In this document: piece by piece, positions 18,047 through 25,902 of the stretch | Position numbering within the stretch: position 1 is the first letter of the stretch | Layout of the letters: each line of letters begins with the position of its first letter | NCBI GenBank assembly: GCA_016840165.1 | Contig: JAEOSU010000072.1 | Span: forward strand, 124,001 to 188,000 | Length of the DNA stretch: 64,000 nucleotides | Direction: 5' to 3' | Source of the DNA: Promethearchaeota archaeon | Lineage (GTDB): Archaea; Asgardarchaeota; Lokiarchaeia; Sigyniarchaeales; SOKP01 | The notes under the pieces: generated by a model | The model's database searches: none | What the model was told of the DNA's origin: nothing | Seen by the model: the letters and a program-made list of their open reading frames with translations, nothing else | Position numbers and translations under genes: made by a program

Positions 18047-19069
18047 ATGATTAAAACACGATTAACAGAGGAGTTTGGATTAAAGTATCCAATTATTAGC
18101 GCTCCAATGGGCCCTTTTTATACTACTGAACTTACAATTGCAGTTTCCGAGGCTGGAGGCTTGGGTGTTGTGAGTCATGCTACTTTACGAGGAAAAAATT
18201 CCCTCCAAGACATGAAAGAACAATTATTTCATGTAATTGAACATACAGATAAACCTTTTGGGGTAAACGTAAGGACCGCTCGAATCCAGACGGATCATAA
18301 AATAATGCTAAGAAAAATTGCTCAATGGGCAAAGGAGAATCCTAAACTTCGTGAGCAGCTAGTTTATGTTCTTACCAGTGCTGGAGGCCCACGTGATGCA
18401 AGTAAAATATTAAAAGACAAAGCACCTCATATTCATCATTTCCATGTAGCTCCTGCATTGTGGTTAGTTGATAAGGTCGTTGCATCAGGTTGTGATGGAA
18501 TCGTTGCCACCGGCACAGAAGGTGGAGGTCATCAAAGTTACGAGGGAATTTCTACTTTAGTTTTGGTTCAACAAGTTGCTCAAAAGTATCCTGAGAAGCA
18601 ATTAATCGCATGTGGAGGGTTTGCAACTCCCCAAGGGATAGCTGCGGGATTAGCTATGGGAGCTGATGCCGTGGCTATGGGAACGCGTTTTATCGCATCG
18701 AATCAGAGCGAATTCCATCCAAACTATAAAGCTCTTATCCCCCCTGCTACAGCAAGAGATACTTTATTAACTACGGGTGGTTTTGGTCCAATACGATTAT
18801 TAAAAAACAAATACTGTATAGAGCATGGCAAAGTAATAAGTAAGAATGATAAAATCGCACAAGAATTAGCTTACAGCATGGATGAGTATTTAGAAGACCT
18901 CATGCATTATGAAATTGTTTATACTAAGGGAGATGTTGAGAACGGGGCAATTCCAGTGGGTCAAACTGTCGGTTTAATTGACTCAATGATGGATGTGGAT
19001 GAAATTTTGACGAGCTTCACTAAAGAAGCAGAAAAAATTCTTAAAAATTTATGTTCGAATGTAACGTAA
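18047..19069 (+). CDS. Nitronate monooxygenase / FabK-like FMN protein
   Basis: The 340-aa TIM-barrel flavoprotein of the 2-nitropropane dioxygenase family starts with FGLKYPIISAPMGPFYTTEL. Later come the FMN phosphate-binding segments GTEGGGHQ and ACGGFATPQGIAAGLAMGAD, then AVAMGTRFIAS. Homologs oxidise alkyl nitronates or act as FMN enoyl-ACP/CoA reductases (FabK). In this acyl-CoA neighbourhood, next to a ferredoxin gene, an enoyl-CoA reductase-like role is plausible but not shown. The ATG has GAAGTGA about 7 nt upstream. Confidence 0.85.
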   Translation: MIKTRLTEEFGLKYPIISAPMGPFYTTELTIAVSEAGGLGVVSHATLRGKNSLQDMKEQLFHVIEHTDKPFGVNVRTARIQTDHKIMLRKIAQWAKENPKLREQLVYVLTSAGGPRDASKILKDKAPHIHHFHVAPALWLVDKVVASGCDGIVATGTEGGGHQSYEGISTLVLVQQVAQKYPEKQLIACGGFATPQGIAAGLAMGADAVAMGTRFIASNQSEFHPNYKALIPPATARDTLLTTGGFGPIRLLKNKYCIEHGKVISKNDKIAQELAYSMDEYLEDLMHYEIVYTKGDVENGAIPVGQTVGLIDSMMDVDEILTSFTKEAEKILKNLCSNVT

Positions 19070-19090
19070 ATTTTATTCTTTCTTTTTAAT
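19070..19090 (+). terminator. T-rich tract after the flavoprotein gene
   Basis: TTTTATTCTTTCTTTTTAA immediately follows the stop codon at 19069 and could terminate the transcript. The next gene begins 70 nt on. Confidence 0.35.
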
Positions 19091-19140
19091 TTATATAAAT
19101 CAGAATTATTGTTATTTTAGTGTATTTTTTGTGCGTAATT

Positions 19141-19401
19141 ATGAATAGCGCTTCGATAAACTTAGAACGTAAGATAAAGGAATTATCATTACTTCATTAT
19201 AAAGCTATAACTATTTTAGAAAGATGTCGGGGCTGCGGAACATGTGTGAGATTTTGTCCGTTAAATATCCGAAAGTTTAATGAAGTGGGTAAAGCGATTA
19301 CAATTAGCTCTGTTAGAGATTGTGGTGGATGCTCCGTTTGCTATCATAGGTGCCCAAATAAAGCAATTGAGTTAATTCAACTGCAAAAAACTAATAAATG
19401 A
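19141..19401 (+). CDS. 2[4Fe-4S] ferredoxin
   Basis: This is an 86-aa electron carrier with two cluster motifs, CRGCGTCVRFCP and CGGCSVCYHRCP, both in the CxxCxxCxxxCP pattern. The first 25 residues form a short charged extension. The ATG at 19141 is chosen; upstream in-frame residues (from 19120) are hydrophobic and have no ribosome site. The neighbouring flavoprotein gene on the same strand is a possible redox partner. Confidence 0.85.
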   Translation: MNSASINLERKIKELSLLHYKAITILERCRGCGTCVRFCPLNIRKFNEVGKAITISSVRDCGGCSVCYHRCPNKAIELIQLQKTNK

Positions 19402-19429
19402 ATATTATATGATATTCTCTATATTCAGC

Positions 19430-19867
19430 TTAAAGTTTCCATTTATACAGTTTTTCATCGGGAATGAAACTCATCATGACCAGATCATCCCTTATCTCCC
19501 ATCCAAGTTTTTTATAGAAGTTTATCACAGAGTGATTATATTTTTCGATAAAAAGATGGATTTTATGGACTTTCATTTCTTTAAATCTAAACATAAGCTC
19601 ATCCATTAATTTCTTCCCATATCCTTGATGTTGATAATCAGGATCGACTGCTAAATGATGAATATATCCTCTTCTGCCGTCGTAACCGCCTAACACGACT
19701 GCAATTAGATTATGATCTAATCTTCCTACTAAAAAAAGATTTGGATTCCTATTTGACATCTTTTCAATTTCTTCTTTGGTATCAGAGGATCCTACATTAA
19801 TTCCCGCTCTTTCCCAAATATTAATGATCGCGGGGTAATCTTTCATGTTAAACTGTTCGATCTTCAT
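19430..19867 (-). CDS. GNAT-family N-acetyltransferase
   Basis: The 145-aa protein is a single GNAT domain that transfers an acetyl group from acetyl-CoA. The acetyl-CoA pyrophosphate-binding motif is LAVDPDYQHQGYGKKLMDEL, and the C-terminal NHSVINFYKKLGWE is typical of RimI-like members. The substrate could be a protein N-terminus or a small amine. It lies 10 nt downstream of the HsdM-HsdS gene on the same strand, so they may be co-transcribed without an obvious functional link. Confidence 0.85.
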   Translation of the reverse strand: MKIEQFNMKDYPAIINIWERAGINVGSSDTKEEIEKMSNRNPNLFLVGRLDHNLIAVVLGGYDGRRGYIHHLAVDPDYQHQGYGKKLMDELMFRFKEMKVHKIHLFIEKYNHSVINFYKKLGWEIRDDLVMMSFIPDEKLYKWKL

Positions 19868-19877
19868 GATAGTTTCA

Positions 19878-21926
19878 TCACAGTTCCATACTTAAATTTG
19901 CAATTTCTTTTCTTATTTCTATTTTTTTATCAATAATATTTTTAATATATAGAGAAATCTCCTTCCTTCTGTTTATATCTGAGGGAATCGGAAGTTTAAC
20001 TTCCATAATTCTATTTCCTAAGGTGGCAATCGTGCCTTGAACAAAAGTGATGGCTTTAATCTGATCCTGAACTATATCGAGATTCAAGAGGTATAAGAGA
20101 AGGTAAGGATCAATCGCCTCATCGTTCGGTAAAACTTTTATTTGATAAATATGACTCTGAATGATAATTTTTGTGTCGAAAGAAGTGACGTAGGCTGTCT
20201 TTCCAATTAAATTAGGGCCACCATCTTTTACTAAAAGGATATCTCCCTCTTCAATGTTTTGTTTATCTTTATATTGAAAATATACTTCTTCTGAGGTTTT
20301 TTTATGAGAATCTAAGTTAATTTCCCAATTATTTAATTCAGTTGTTCGAATGAATGGAACCTCTCCTAAACCATATACATTTGAACCAATCTCATTACCC
20401 CGAGGTAAATACCCACCTCTGTTCGTATAAATAATATTTCGTTCTACTAAATTTTGAATTGATTCAAGAATATACTCTGCTTTTTCTTTGAGACTTTCCA
20501 ATCTTCTTTCGACACCTGTATAGTAGCTAGGAATGAAAATACCATTCTTGATCTGGCTAAATTTGATCTTAAAGACGTTTTGGTTTTTGCGATAATCTAA
20601 TTGATCGCAATCCTTAATTTGCTGATGAAGATCAGTCAATTCATCATTTATTATCATCTCACCTTCCTCAGTTGTCCTTTTAGACCCATCTTTGTTTAAT
20701 TTATAAAGAATCTTTCCATCTTTATCATGGCCTACATTGTTTACAATAGCGAAATCAATAAAATAATCATTTGGAATATTACTTGATTTCTCAAAAAAAA
20801 GGATACTAGTTTTATTGCAGGTATAAGGTTGAAAGGTATTTTGATCTAATGAAACTACACCTAATACTTTACCATTAGAGGTTAAGTATTCCCAGATATA
20901 ACGATCTGAGGGATTGCCAAATATGCCTTCAGGTAATATTATTCCTAATTTACCTTTATTCCGCAGGAGTTGAACGCATCTTTCAATGAAGAGTATTTGG
21001 GGCGATTGTTGTGACGATATTTGTTCCTGCATTTCCCATTTTCCTCCAATAATTTTCCACACATGAGCTAAATGATAGGTTTTTAGAGTATTTTTATCTG
21101 TAATCGGGATTCTGGCTCCAAAAGGAGGATTAGTAAAGATGTAATCAAATAAGTCATTTTTAATTAATATCTTAATTGGTTGGCGATAACTATCTGGATC
21201 CAATGAGTTTTCACAAAATACGTGAGATTTTCCTCCACTAAGAATTTCTAAGTATAATTTACAAATTTTTGCAAGAAATAGGTCTTTATCTATTCCAAAA
21301 AGGTTAGATATTAATTCTTTTTTAGAAATTGGATCATTAGTTTTTTCCCATAAAAGATCTTTAATATGGAGTAAAAAACCTCCATGTCCACAAGCAGGAT
21401 CTAAAATTTTTGAATTTAAAGAAGGATCTAAATAATTTACCATAAACTTTATAACATTCGAAGGAGTAAAGAATTGTCCAGCCTCATCCTTTAATACTTT
21501 ACTTACAAAGATTTCATACGCATCGTTAAGGATATCCTTGGAGGATTCTATAAGTGAAATTTCCTGTAATTCTTTAATAATTAAATATAATAAATCTTTA
21601 TTCAATCCAATCTTTTCATTTTCATTAAAAACCTCACTGTAGAGAGCTTTTACATTTTCCTCGAAGAAAAGTTGGATTCTTTGAAATAATTCTTCTTTAG
21701 ATTCTCCTTTTTTAATACTAAATTCCACATAATCAGAGGTAGATTTCTCAATTTCATCTACCAATTTACACATTAAAAGATTTATTATCTCTTTTGACCT
21801 TGTTCGTGTATCTGTATCGATATATTTTAATTTCGCATAGAGATGGCGATTAATCTCATTAAATTTTTCAATTAAATTCGAGATTTTTTTTAATTGTGCC
21901 TTCTTGATCTGGAAATTCATGCTCAT
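19878..21926 (-). CDS. Type I-like N6-adenine methyltransferase fused to a specificity domain (HsdM-HsdS)
   Basis: The 682-aa protein has an N-terminal helical HsdM region (to about 150), then an N6-adenine methyltransferase domain with FFTPSNVIKFMV, motif I DPACGHGGF (176-184) and motif IV NPPF (266-269). A C-terminal specificity-like target-recognition half begins at about 490 (VPFIRTTELNNWEINLD, GDILLVKDGG, a helix at the end). Separate HsdM and HsdS are usual, so this is a fused version with a single target domain. No HsdR or other nuclease lies in the window, so it may be an orphan epigenetic methylase or the remnant of a restriction system. Its start region abuts one copy of a 114-bp direct repeat. 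Confidence 0.85.
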   Translation of the reverse strand: MSMNFQIKKAQLKKISNLIEKFNEINRHLYAKLKYIDTDTRTRSKEIINLLMCKLVDEIEKSTSDYVEFSIKKGESKEELFQRIQLFFEENVKALYSEVFNENEKIGLNKDLLYLIIKELQEISLIESSKDILNDAYEIFVSKVLKDEAGQFFTPSNVIKFMVNYLDPSLNSKILDPACGHGGFLLHIKDLLWEKTNDPISKKELISNLFGIDKDLFLAKICKLYLEILSGGKSHVFCENSLDPDSYRQPIKILIKNDLFDYIFTNPPFGARIPITDKNTLKTYHLAHVWKIIGGKWEMQEQISSQQSPQILFIERCVQLLRNKGKLGIILPEGIFGNPSDRYIWEYLTSNGKVLGVVSLDQNTFQPYTCNKTSILFFEKSSNIPNDYFIDFAIVNNVGHDKDGKILYKLNKDGSKRTTEEGEMIINDELTDLHQQIKDCDQLDYRKNQNVFKIKFSQIKNGIFIPSYYTGVERRLESLKEKAEYILESIQNLVERNIIYTNRGGYLPRGNEIGSNVYGLGEVPFIRTTELNNWEINLDSHKKTSEEVYFQYKDKQNIEEGDILLVKDGGPNLIGKTAYVTSFDTKIIIQSHIYQIKVLPNDEAIDPYLLLYLLNLDIVQDQIKAITFVQGTIATLGNRIMEVKLPIPSDINRRKEISLYIKNIIDKKIEIRKEIANLSMEL

Positions 21927-21939
21927 TAATTCTTAATAT

Positions 21940-22053
21940 TTGACTGTTCTAGTAATGTATCTTCTCTATGATTTATTATTATTTTTTATTAAATGTAAAT
22001 TAAAGTTAACTATGGCTTTAGATGATTTTGATTTCGGTAAATATATCGAATTT
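21940..22053 (+). repeat. 114-bp direct repeat, copy 1 (duplicated 5' end of crotonase gene)
   Basis: This segment matches 24143-24256 with about 7 mismatches and no gaps, roughly 94% identical. It contains the leader and first 14 codons of a crotonase gene. Copy 2 leads into the intact gene. The two copies bracket a 2.1-kb islet, so this copy marks one boundary of an insertion or a duplication with internal replacement. Confidence 0.9.
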
Positions 22054-22056
22054 TAA
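22012..22056 (+). pseudogene. Truncated 14-codon start of a crotonase gene
   Basis: ATG at 22012 opens MALDDFDFGKYIEF and then hits TAA at 22054-22056. The intact gene at 24215 begins MDVDNFDFGKYIEFAIKKR. The similarity ends exactly where the reading frame closes, so this is a broken copy left at the islet boundary rather than a functional peptide. Confidence 0.8.
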
Positions 22057-22215
22057 GGTGATAATTAAACAATTCTTAACTCAATTAATCGCAAACTTTG
22101 ATCAATGGATAAAAGATATTGATATCAGGTTATATTTTAACCTTCTTTGACAAAAAGAATTATTAATTATTATATGTATTTTTTAATTATTAACACAATT
22201 GTAAATAAAGGTACA

Positions 22216-22458
22216 ATGATGAATAAAAACCTTATTAGTATCATTTTAATAATATTTGGAGGATATTTGTTCATAGGAAATACTATCTTATCGTTCGTCA
22301 TTACTTATAAAGATCCACATCTGTTTAATGATACAATGAGTTTTGAAGATTTTTGGACTACTTGGTGGGAGAATTATGGGATACCAACGGTAATAACGGC
22401 GGTATTGGGAATTGTGTTAATTATGATTGGCTTGAATATTTATAAAAGAAAATCTTAA
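22216..22458 (+). CDS. Small two-TM membrane protein in the islet
   Basis: The protein is about 80 aa with two transmembrane segments, ISIILIIFGGYLFIGNTILS near the start and VITAVLGIVLIMIGLNIY near the end. They are joined by a polar loop rich in Trp and acidic residues (DFWTTWWENYG), and the tail is basic. The start is put at ATG 22216 or 22219, which AAAGG precedes. A TTG at 22147 would add a poorly supported extension. It lies inside the 2.1-kb islet with two secreted-type genes. No family is recognised. Confidence 0.6.
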   Translation: MMNKNLISIILIIFGGYLFIGNTILSFVITYKDPHLFNDTMSFEDFWTTWWENYGIPTVITAVLGIVLIMIGLNIYKRKS

Positions 22459-22867
22459 TTAAACGCTAATCTTTAAAAAGCTAGTTTTATTTTTTCTAAA
22501 TCATTGTAATTTTTTGATTTTCTAATCTCCCCTAGTAATTGTAAAGAGGCATATCAGAAAATTTTTAATGTCAATTACAGACATCTCCTAAATAGACATA
22601 TTCTATCCCATTAATTCTTTCAATGGATAGTGTAGATTTTAACATAAAGCAATCTTCTATTTTACAATCCTTCCAGATATATTTGTTTGATAACTTTTAA
22701 AACATAATTCAAAAGTAGTTTTTTCAAATAATTGTCATACACCTCTAATTCTATATATATAGTGATATAATTAAGTATATATACATTTTTGTCTTAAAAT
22801 TTATTTAGATAAATTTCCAAATAATAAAAAATAGAAAAATAATATTTTAGAAAGGGAGATTTATTTT
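22459..22867. other. 409-nt gap with a possible decayed minus-strand ORF
   Basis: There is no intact gene. On the minus strand, 22690 down to 22571 reads about 39 open codons of protein-like sequence ending RINGIEYVYLGDVCN. The adjacent upstream stretch continues in another frame (YDNYLKKLLLNYVLKVIKQI), as if a small gene had been frameshifted. The rest is A+T-rich. The last part (22850-22860, AGAAAGGGAGA) is the ribosome site of the next gene. Confidence 0.3.
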
Positions 22868-23563
22868 ATGAATAAAAATGATTATCAATTCATAGGGTAT
22901 TTTCTATTATTCTCTGCCCTAATAGGTCTTGTAGTTTTGCCAGTAACAAATGTTACTGCGGCATCACCTGTACGTAATTATGCAGGATATTATTATTATA
23001 ATGATTCTCAAATGGCTCCTGATGGCGTTCAAGCAAAGATCAGAACAGTAAACACCGGATTTCCCCCATTCTTTGAAACTATCTCAGAGTGGGACTCAAT
23101 AGTAATAAGTTATAATCTTCATTATTGGGTTCAGATAGGGTACACAATACACTGGAAATTGCTCTTTTTTATTCCATATGTGTCCGTCGATTTTTACAAG
23201 GAGAAGCAGGACTCCAGTGGTCATGAGTTTGTGTGTATAGGAACGCCAACATTTAACACCGTATACAAATATGAATTGTTACTTACAGGAGTAGGGGAAT
23301 TTAGTTATCATATATATCAAGGTTATACTACGATACTTAGTGGAAAACTTTATGTAAATCAGTATACTACAAGAGATCTGCAAGCTTTTATTGAAACTAG
23401 CCATACAGGAATTAACATCGATGGAAGTCATTTTCCATGTCTTCGGTATCACGATTCTGGAACATCTTGGCGACTCTGGAACCGTCATGTACCAAGAGAT
23501 GATCCTCCCTATTCTCTAAATGAAATTTACGATTTTGAATTTACAGCCAGTGGAGGTGGTTAA
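22868..23563 (+). CDS. Secreted protein of unknown function (islet)
   Basis: The 231-aa protein has a signal peptide: MNKNDYQ, a hydrophobic core FIGYFLLFSALIGLVVLPVT and a likely cut near TAASP. The mature part is rich in Tyr, Trp, His, Thr and Ser and looks like beta-rich extracellular sequence (HYWVQIGYTIHW, YKYELLLTGVGEFSYHIYQG). It contains few Cys, so it is probably not disulfide-bonded. AAAGGGAGA gives a good ribosome site. The next gene begins 3 nt after the stop, so the two are an operon pair. No family is recognised; an exported binding or surface protein is the most that can be said. Confidence 0.65.
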   Translation: MNKNDYQFIGYFLLFSALIGLVVLPVTNVTAASPVRNYAGYYYYNDSQMAPDGVQAKIRTVNTGFPPFFETISEWDSIVISYNLHYWVQIGYTIHWKLLFFIPYVSVDFYKEKQDSSGHEFVCIGTPTFNTVYKYELLLTGVGEFSYHIYQGYTTILSGKLYVNQYTTRDLQAFIETSHTGINIDGSHFPCLRYHDSGTSWRLWNRHVPRDDPPYSLNEIYDFEFTASGGG

Positions 23564-23566
23564 TAA

Positions 23567-24142
23567 TTGATTAGTAAAAGAAAAAATATATTAATAGGTT
23601 TATTTTTAACTTTTACATTATTTATAATCGTCTCGGTTTCGACCTCAATAAAACCATTAATAACTTCAGAGCCACCAGATTTTTATAGTACTTCTAAGGA
23701 AGTCTCATTGGAGGAAATGATGAATGTTGCAAGTAATTATGATATTTCAATTTATTTACCAACTTTTTTACCAAATGATCTTAAGTTGACCGCGATTTAT
23801 CTTAAAGAAAGTCCTTTTATTGCTATTTTAGTTTATAGTTCTGTGGGAAACAAAGATTATAAAAGTGCTGAATTAACGCTTGAAATAGCCCCAGTAGATC
23901 CAAAATGGATTCCTACATTTACTGAACTCCAATCTGAAGCAGAAAAATCTCAAGATAAAACCGCTCTTCAAATTAATAGTTGGTCTGTGCTAATTCAAGA
24001 AAATGCTTATGCATATGGAAAGTATACCATGCTCATCAATATATGGATCGAGGAGGTGAATTATTTATACAACGCTCCAACCCTAACCGTTCAAGATGCT
24101 ATTGGGATGCTTGAAAGTACACAGGTAGTAAGTGTAGCTTAA
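23567..24142 (+). CDS. Membrane-anchored extracytoplasmic protein, DUF4367-like
   Basis: The 191-aa protein starts at TTG, supported by GGAGGTGG in the end of the upstream gene. After a basic N-terminus comes one membrane anchor (ILIGLFLTFTLFIIVSVS), then an extracellular domain. The pattern ISIYLPTFLPNDLKLTAIYL, followed by LVYSS and a final LTVQDAIGMLEST, resembles DUF4367-type domains, in which a Pro-rich turn is followed by beta-strands. It pairs with the preceding secreted protein. The stop codon ends one base before copy 2 of the 114-bp repeat, so the gene sits exactly at the islet edge. Confidence 0.6.
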   Translation: MISKRKNILIGLFLTFTLFIIVSVSTSIKPLITSEPPDFYSTSKEVSLEEMMNVASNYDISIYLPTFLPNDLKLTAIYLKESPFIAILVYSSVGNKDYKSAELTLEIAPVDPKWIPTFTELQSEAEKSQDKTALQINSWSVLIQENAYAYGKYTMLINIWIEEVNYLYNAPTLTVQDAIGMLESTQVVSVA

Positions 24143-24256
24143 TTGACTGTTCTACTTATGTATCTTCTCTATGATTTATTATTATTTTTTATTAAATGTA
24201 AATTAAAGTTAATTATGGATGTAGATAATTTTGATTTCGGTAAATATATAGAATTT
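24143..24256 (+). repeat. 114-bp direct repeat, copy 2 (leader and 5' end of intact crotonase gene)
   Basis: This is the partner of 21940-22053, about 94% identical. It covers the leader and first 14 codons of the crotonase gene at 24215. The repeat begins immediately after the stop of the last islet gene. Confidence 0.9.
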
Positions 24257-25012
24257 GCAATAAAAAAAAGATTTGGCGTTATAACCTTAAATAGAGTTCA
24301 TCGATCAAATGCTTTTTCGATTGAGCAACTAGAAAATCTAAGAGACGCCATTTTGTACTGTCAGAATAGTGAAAATGTTAGAGGAATTATTTTAACGAAT
24401 AATGGTTCTTCTTTTAGCACAGGAATAGATTTAGGAGAGATTGATGGGAGTAATCATTCAGCAGTTAAATATCTTGAAAGTACTGCTGCCAGTATTTGCA
24501 AGCTACTCTATAATGGAAAACCAGCAATATGTGGGGTTGATGGTCGAACTTTTGGGGAAGGAGTTGTGTTTATGACATGTTGCGACTACAGAATCGCGAC
24601 CAAAGAAAGTTATTTTCAAATGCCAGAGATTTATTCTGGAATATTTCCTGGTACTGGCTGTATTATTCTATTTTCAAAGATTTTAGGTATTCCTTGGACC
24701 AAGAAATTATTGATGTTCAGTGAAAGAGTCTCTTCTGAAAAAGCACTTGAAATCGGTTTAATCGATCAAATTGTAAGTTCAAAAGAAGACTTAATTGATG
24801 AAATGATGAAAAAAGCAACTTTTCTTTTTACAAAGCAACAAACTGTTTTAAATGCAATTAAACTCTGTAGTAATCATTTACTAGATAAAACATTTAAAGA
24901 GGGATACGAATTGGAAAAACTCGGGTCTGCATGGTTTGAATATAAAGATCATCAAGAATTTCTCCAGAAATTCAAACAAAACTTTGATTGGAATACGACA
25001 TACTCGGAATAA
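24215..25012 (+). CDS. Crotonase-family enoyl-CoA hydratase/isomerase
   Basis: The 265-aa crotonase has an oxyanion-hole region ILTNNGSSFSTGIDLGEID and the second signature KPAICGVDGRTFGEG. Of the two hydratase glutamates only the second is kept (Glu138 in QMPEIYSG). The first position is Val118 (VVFMTCCD), so isomerase or other crotonase chemistry is likely. The ATG at 24215 is chosen: the in-frame extension upstream (from 24143) is a run of hydrophobic residues translated from the A+T-rich leader, and homology starts after 24215. It is separated from the methylase gene by the inserted islet, and the broken copy of its start at 22012 suggests that they were once adjacent. Confidence 0.85.
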   Translation: MDVDNFDFGKYIEFAIKKRFGVITLNRVHRSNAFSIEQLENLRDAILYCQNSENVRGIILTNNGSSFSTGIDLGEIDGSNHSAVKYLESTAASICKLLYNGKPAICGVDGRTFGEGVVFMTCCDYRIATKESYFQMPEIYSGIFPGTGCIILFSKILGIPWTKKLLMFSERVSSEKALEIGLIDQIVSSKEDLIDEMMKKATFLFTKQQTVLNAIKLCSNHLLDKTFKEGYELEKLGSAWFEYKDHQEFLQKFKQNFDWNTTYSE

Positions 25013-25179
25013 GACATAATATAAAAAATAACAAAATGTTTAAATCGTTCTTTAAGTTAATAATGCTTAGCTAATAGGTTACATTTAGCCACAGATTTAG
25101 CAATTCTTAGAAGAGAAAAAAGCTGAAAACAAACAAAAGAAAAAGAATATACAAACCAATGAAATTAAGGTGATAATAG

Positions 25180-25461
25180 TTGGGAAAAGAAGATGACTCA
25201 AAAGTGTTTATTGGTAGGAAGAAATCAATGAGCTATGTAATGGCGTCCATGGTTGTTTTAAATGAAAAGCCCGTTAGACTACTTGCTCGTGGCAGAACTA
25301 TTTCTAGAGCTGTAGATGTTGCTGAAATTCTGATTAACAAATTCGTGAAAGGAAGCAGCTATGGTGAAATTCTAATTAGTACAGAAACCATTACCAATAA
25401 AGACGGTACAGATTCAAATGTCTCATCCATCGAAATTGAGATTAAACCCCCTGAAAAATAA
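25180..25461 (+). CDS. albA: Alba chromatin/RNA-binding protein
   Basis: The 93-aa protein is a full Alba domain, an abundant archaeal DNA- and RNA-binding protein. VFIGRKKSMSYVMASMVVL carries the basic loop used for nucleic acid contact, ARGRTISRAVDVAEILINKF is the dimer helix, and ISTETITNKDG is the conserved beta-hairpin. TTG is the start, with GGTGATAA upstream as a good ribosome site. It is followed by a convergent CooT gene and then the CODH/ACS genes. Confidence 0.92.
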   Translation: MGKEDDSKVFIGRKKSMSYVMASMVVLNEKPVRLLARGRTISRAVDVAEILINKFVKGSSYGEILISTETITNKDGTDSNVSSIEIEIKPPEK

Positions 25462-25494
25462 CTTAGGAAAAAACCCTAAATACTCAGGAGAAAT

Positions 25495-25803
25495 TCAGGA
25501 GATTATCTCGCTTTTTTTTATTTTATCTAACTTTTTTTGGAAAGATTCGATATCTGCGGAAGTAGCTTTACCACTTTCAAGATGCATCATAAGTTCCATA
25601 AAGGGCTGTACTAACTCATGTTCAAAAACGATACAAGTTTGATTCAAAGTGTTAACATCTAAAATTAACGCCGATCGTAATGTATCCCCCGCTCCTAGGA
25701 CATCACGGAATAGTAATTGATTATCATCAGTATAGGAGAGGACAACAATATCTTCTAATATCTGTGAACCATCTTTTTTTTTGATAATCTTAAATTCACA
25801 CAT
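25495..25803 (-). CDS. CooT-family nickel-binding protein
   Basis: CooT proteins are small nickel carriers for CO dehydrogenase maturation. The Cys after the initiator Met (MCEFK) is the nickel ligand, and the domain has the pattern DIVVLSYTDDNQLLFRDVLG seen here. The length of 102 aa is longer than the usual 60-70, with a C-terminal helical tail (FMELMMHLESGKATSADIES). It lies convergent to Alba and divergent from CdhB/CdhC, whose A-cluster contains nickel, so the context agrees. The family call is made from the N-terminal pattern; no other function is evident. Confidence 0.7.
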   Translation of the reverse strand: MCEFKIIKKKDGSQILEDIVVLSYTDDNQLLFRDVLGAGDTLRSALILDVNTLNQTCIVFEHELVQPFMELMMHLESGKATSADIESFQKKLDKIKKSEIIS

Positions 25804-25902
25804 GGTATTAAGAAATTTTTTAAAATACGCTTAATAAAATAAAGTATAGCAAATATTTTAAAACTTATATCTTAAAACGAAAACAAAGGAATTTGATGAA
25901 GA

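Noticed and set aside
22147..22215. TTG start giving a 103-aa version of the small membrane protein
   Set aside because: No ribosome site precedes the TTG, whereas AAAGG precedes the ATG pair at 22216/22219, and the extension has no signal-like quality.
24143..24214. A 24-residue hydrophobic N-terminal extension of the crotonase gene
   Set aside because: The stretch translates the A+T-rich leader that is also present in repeat copy 1. Family homology begins at the Met at 24215, so the extension is not part of the protein.
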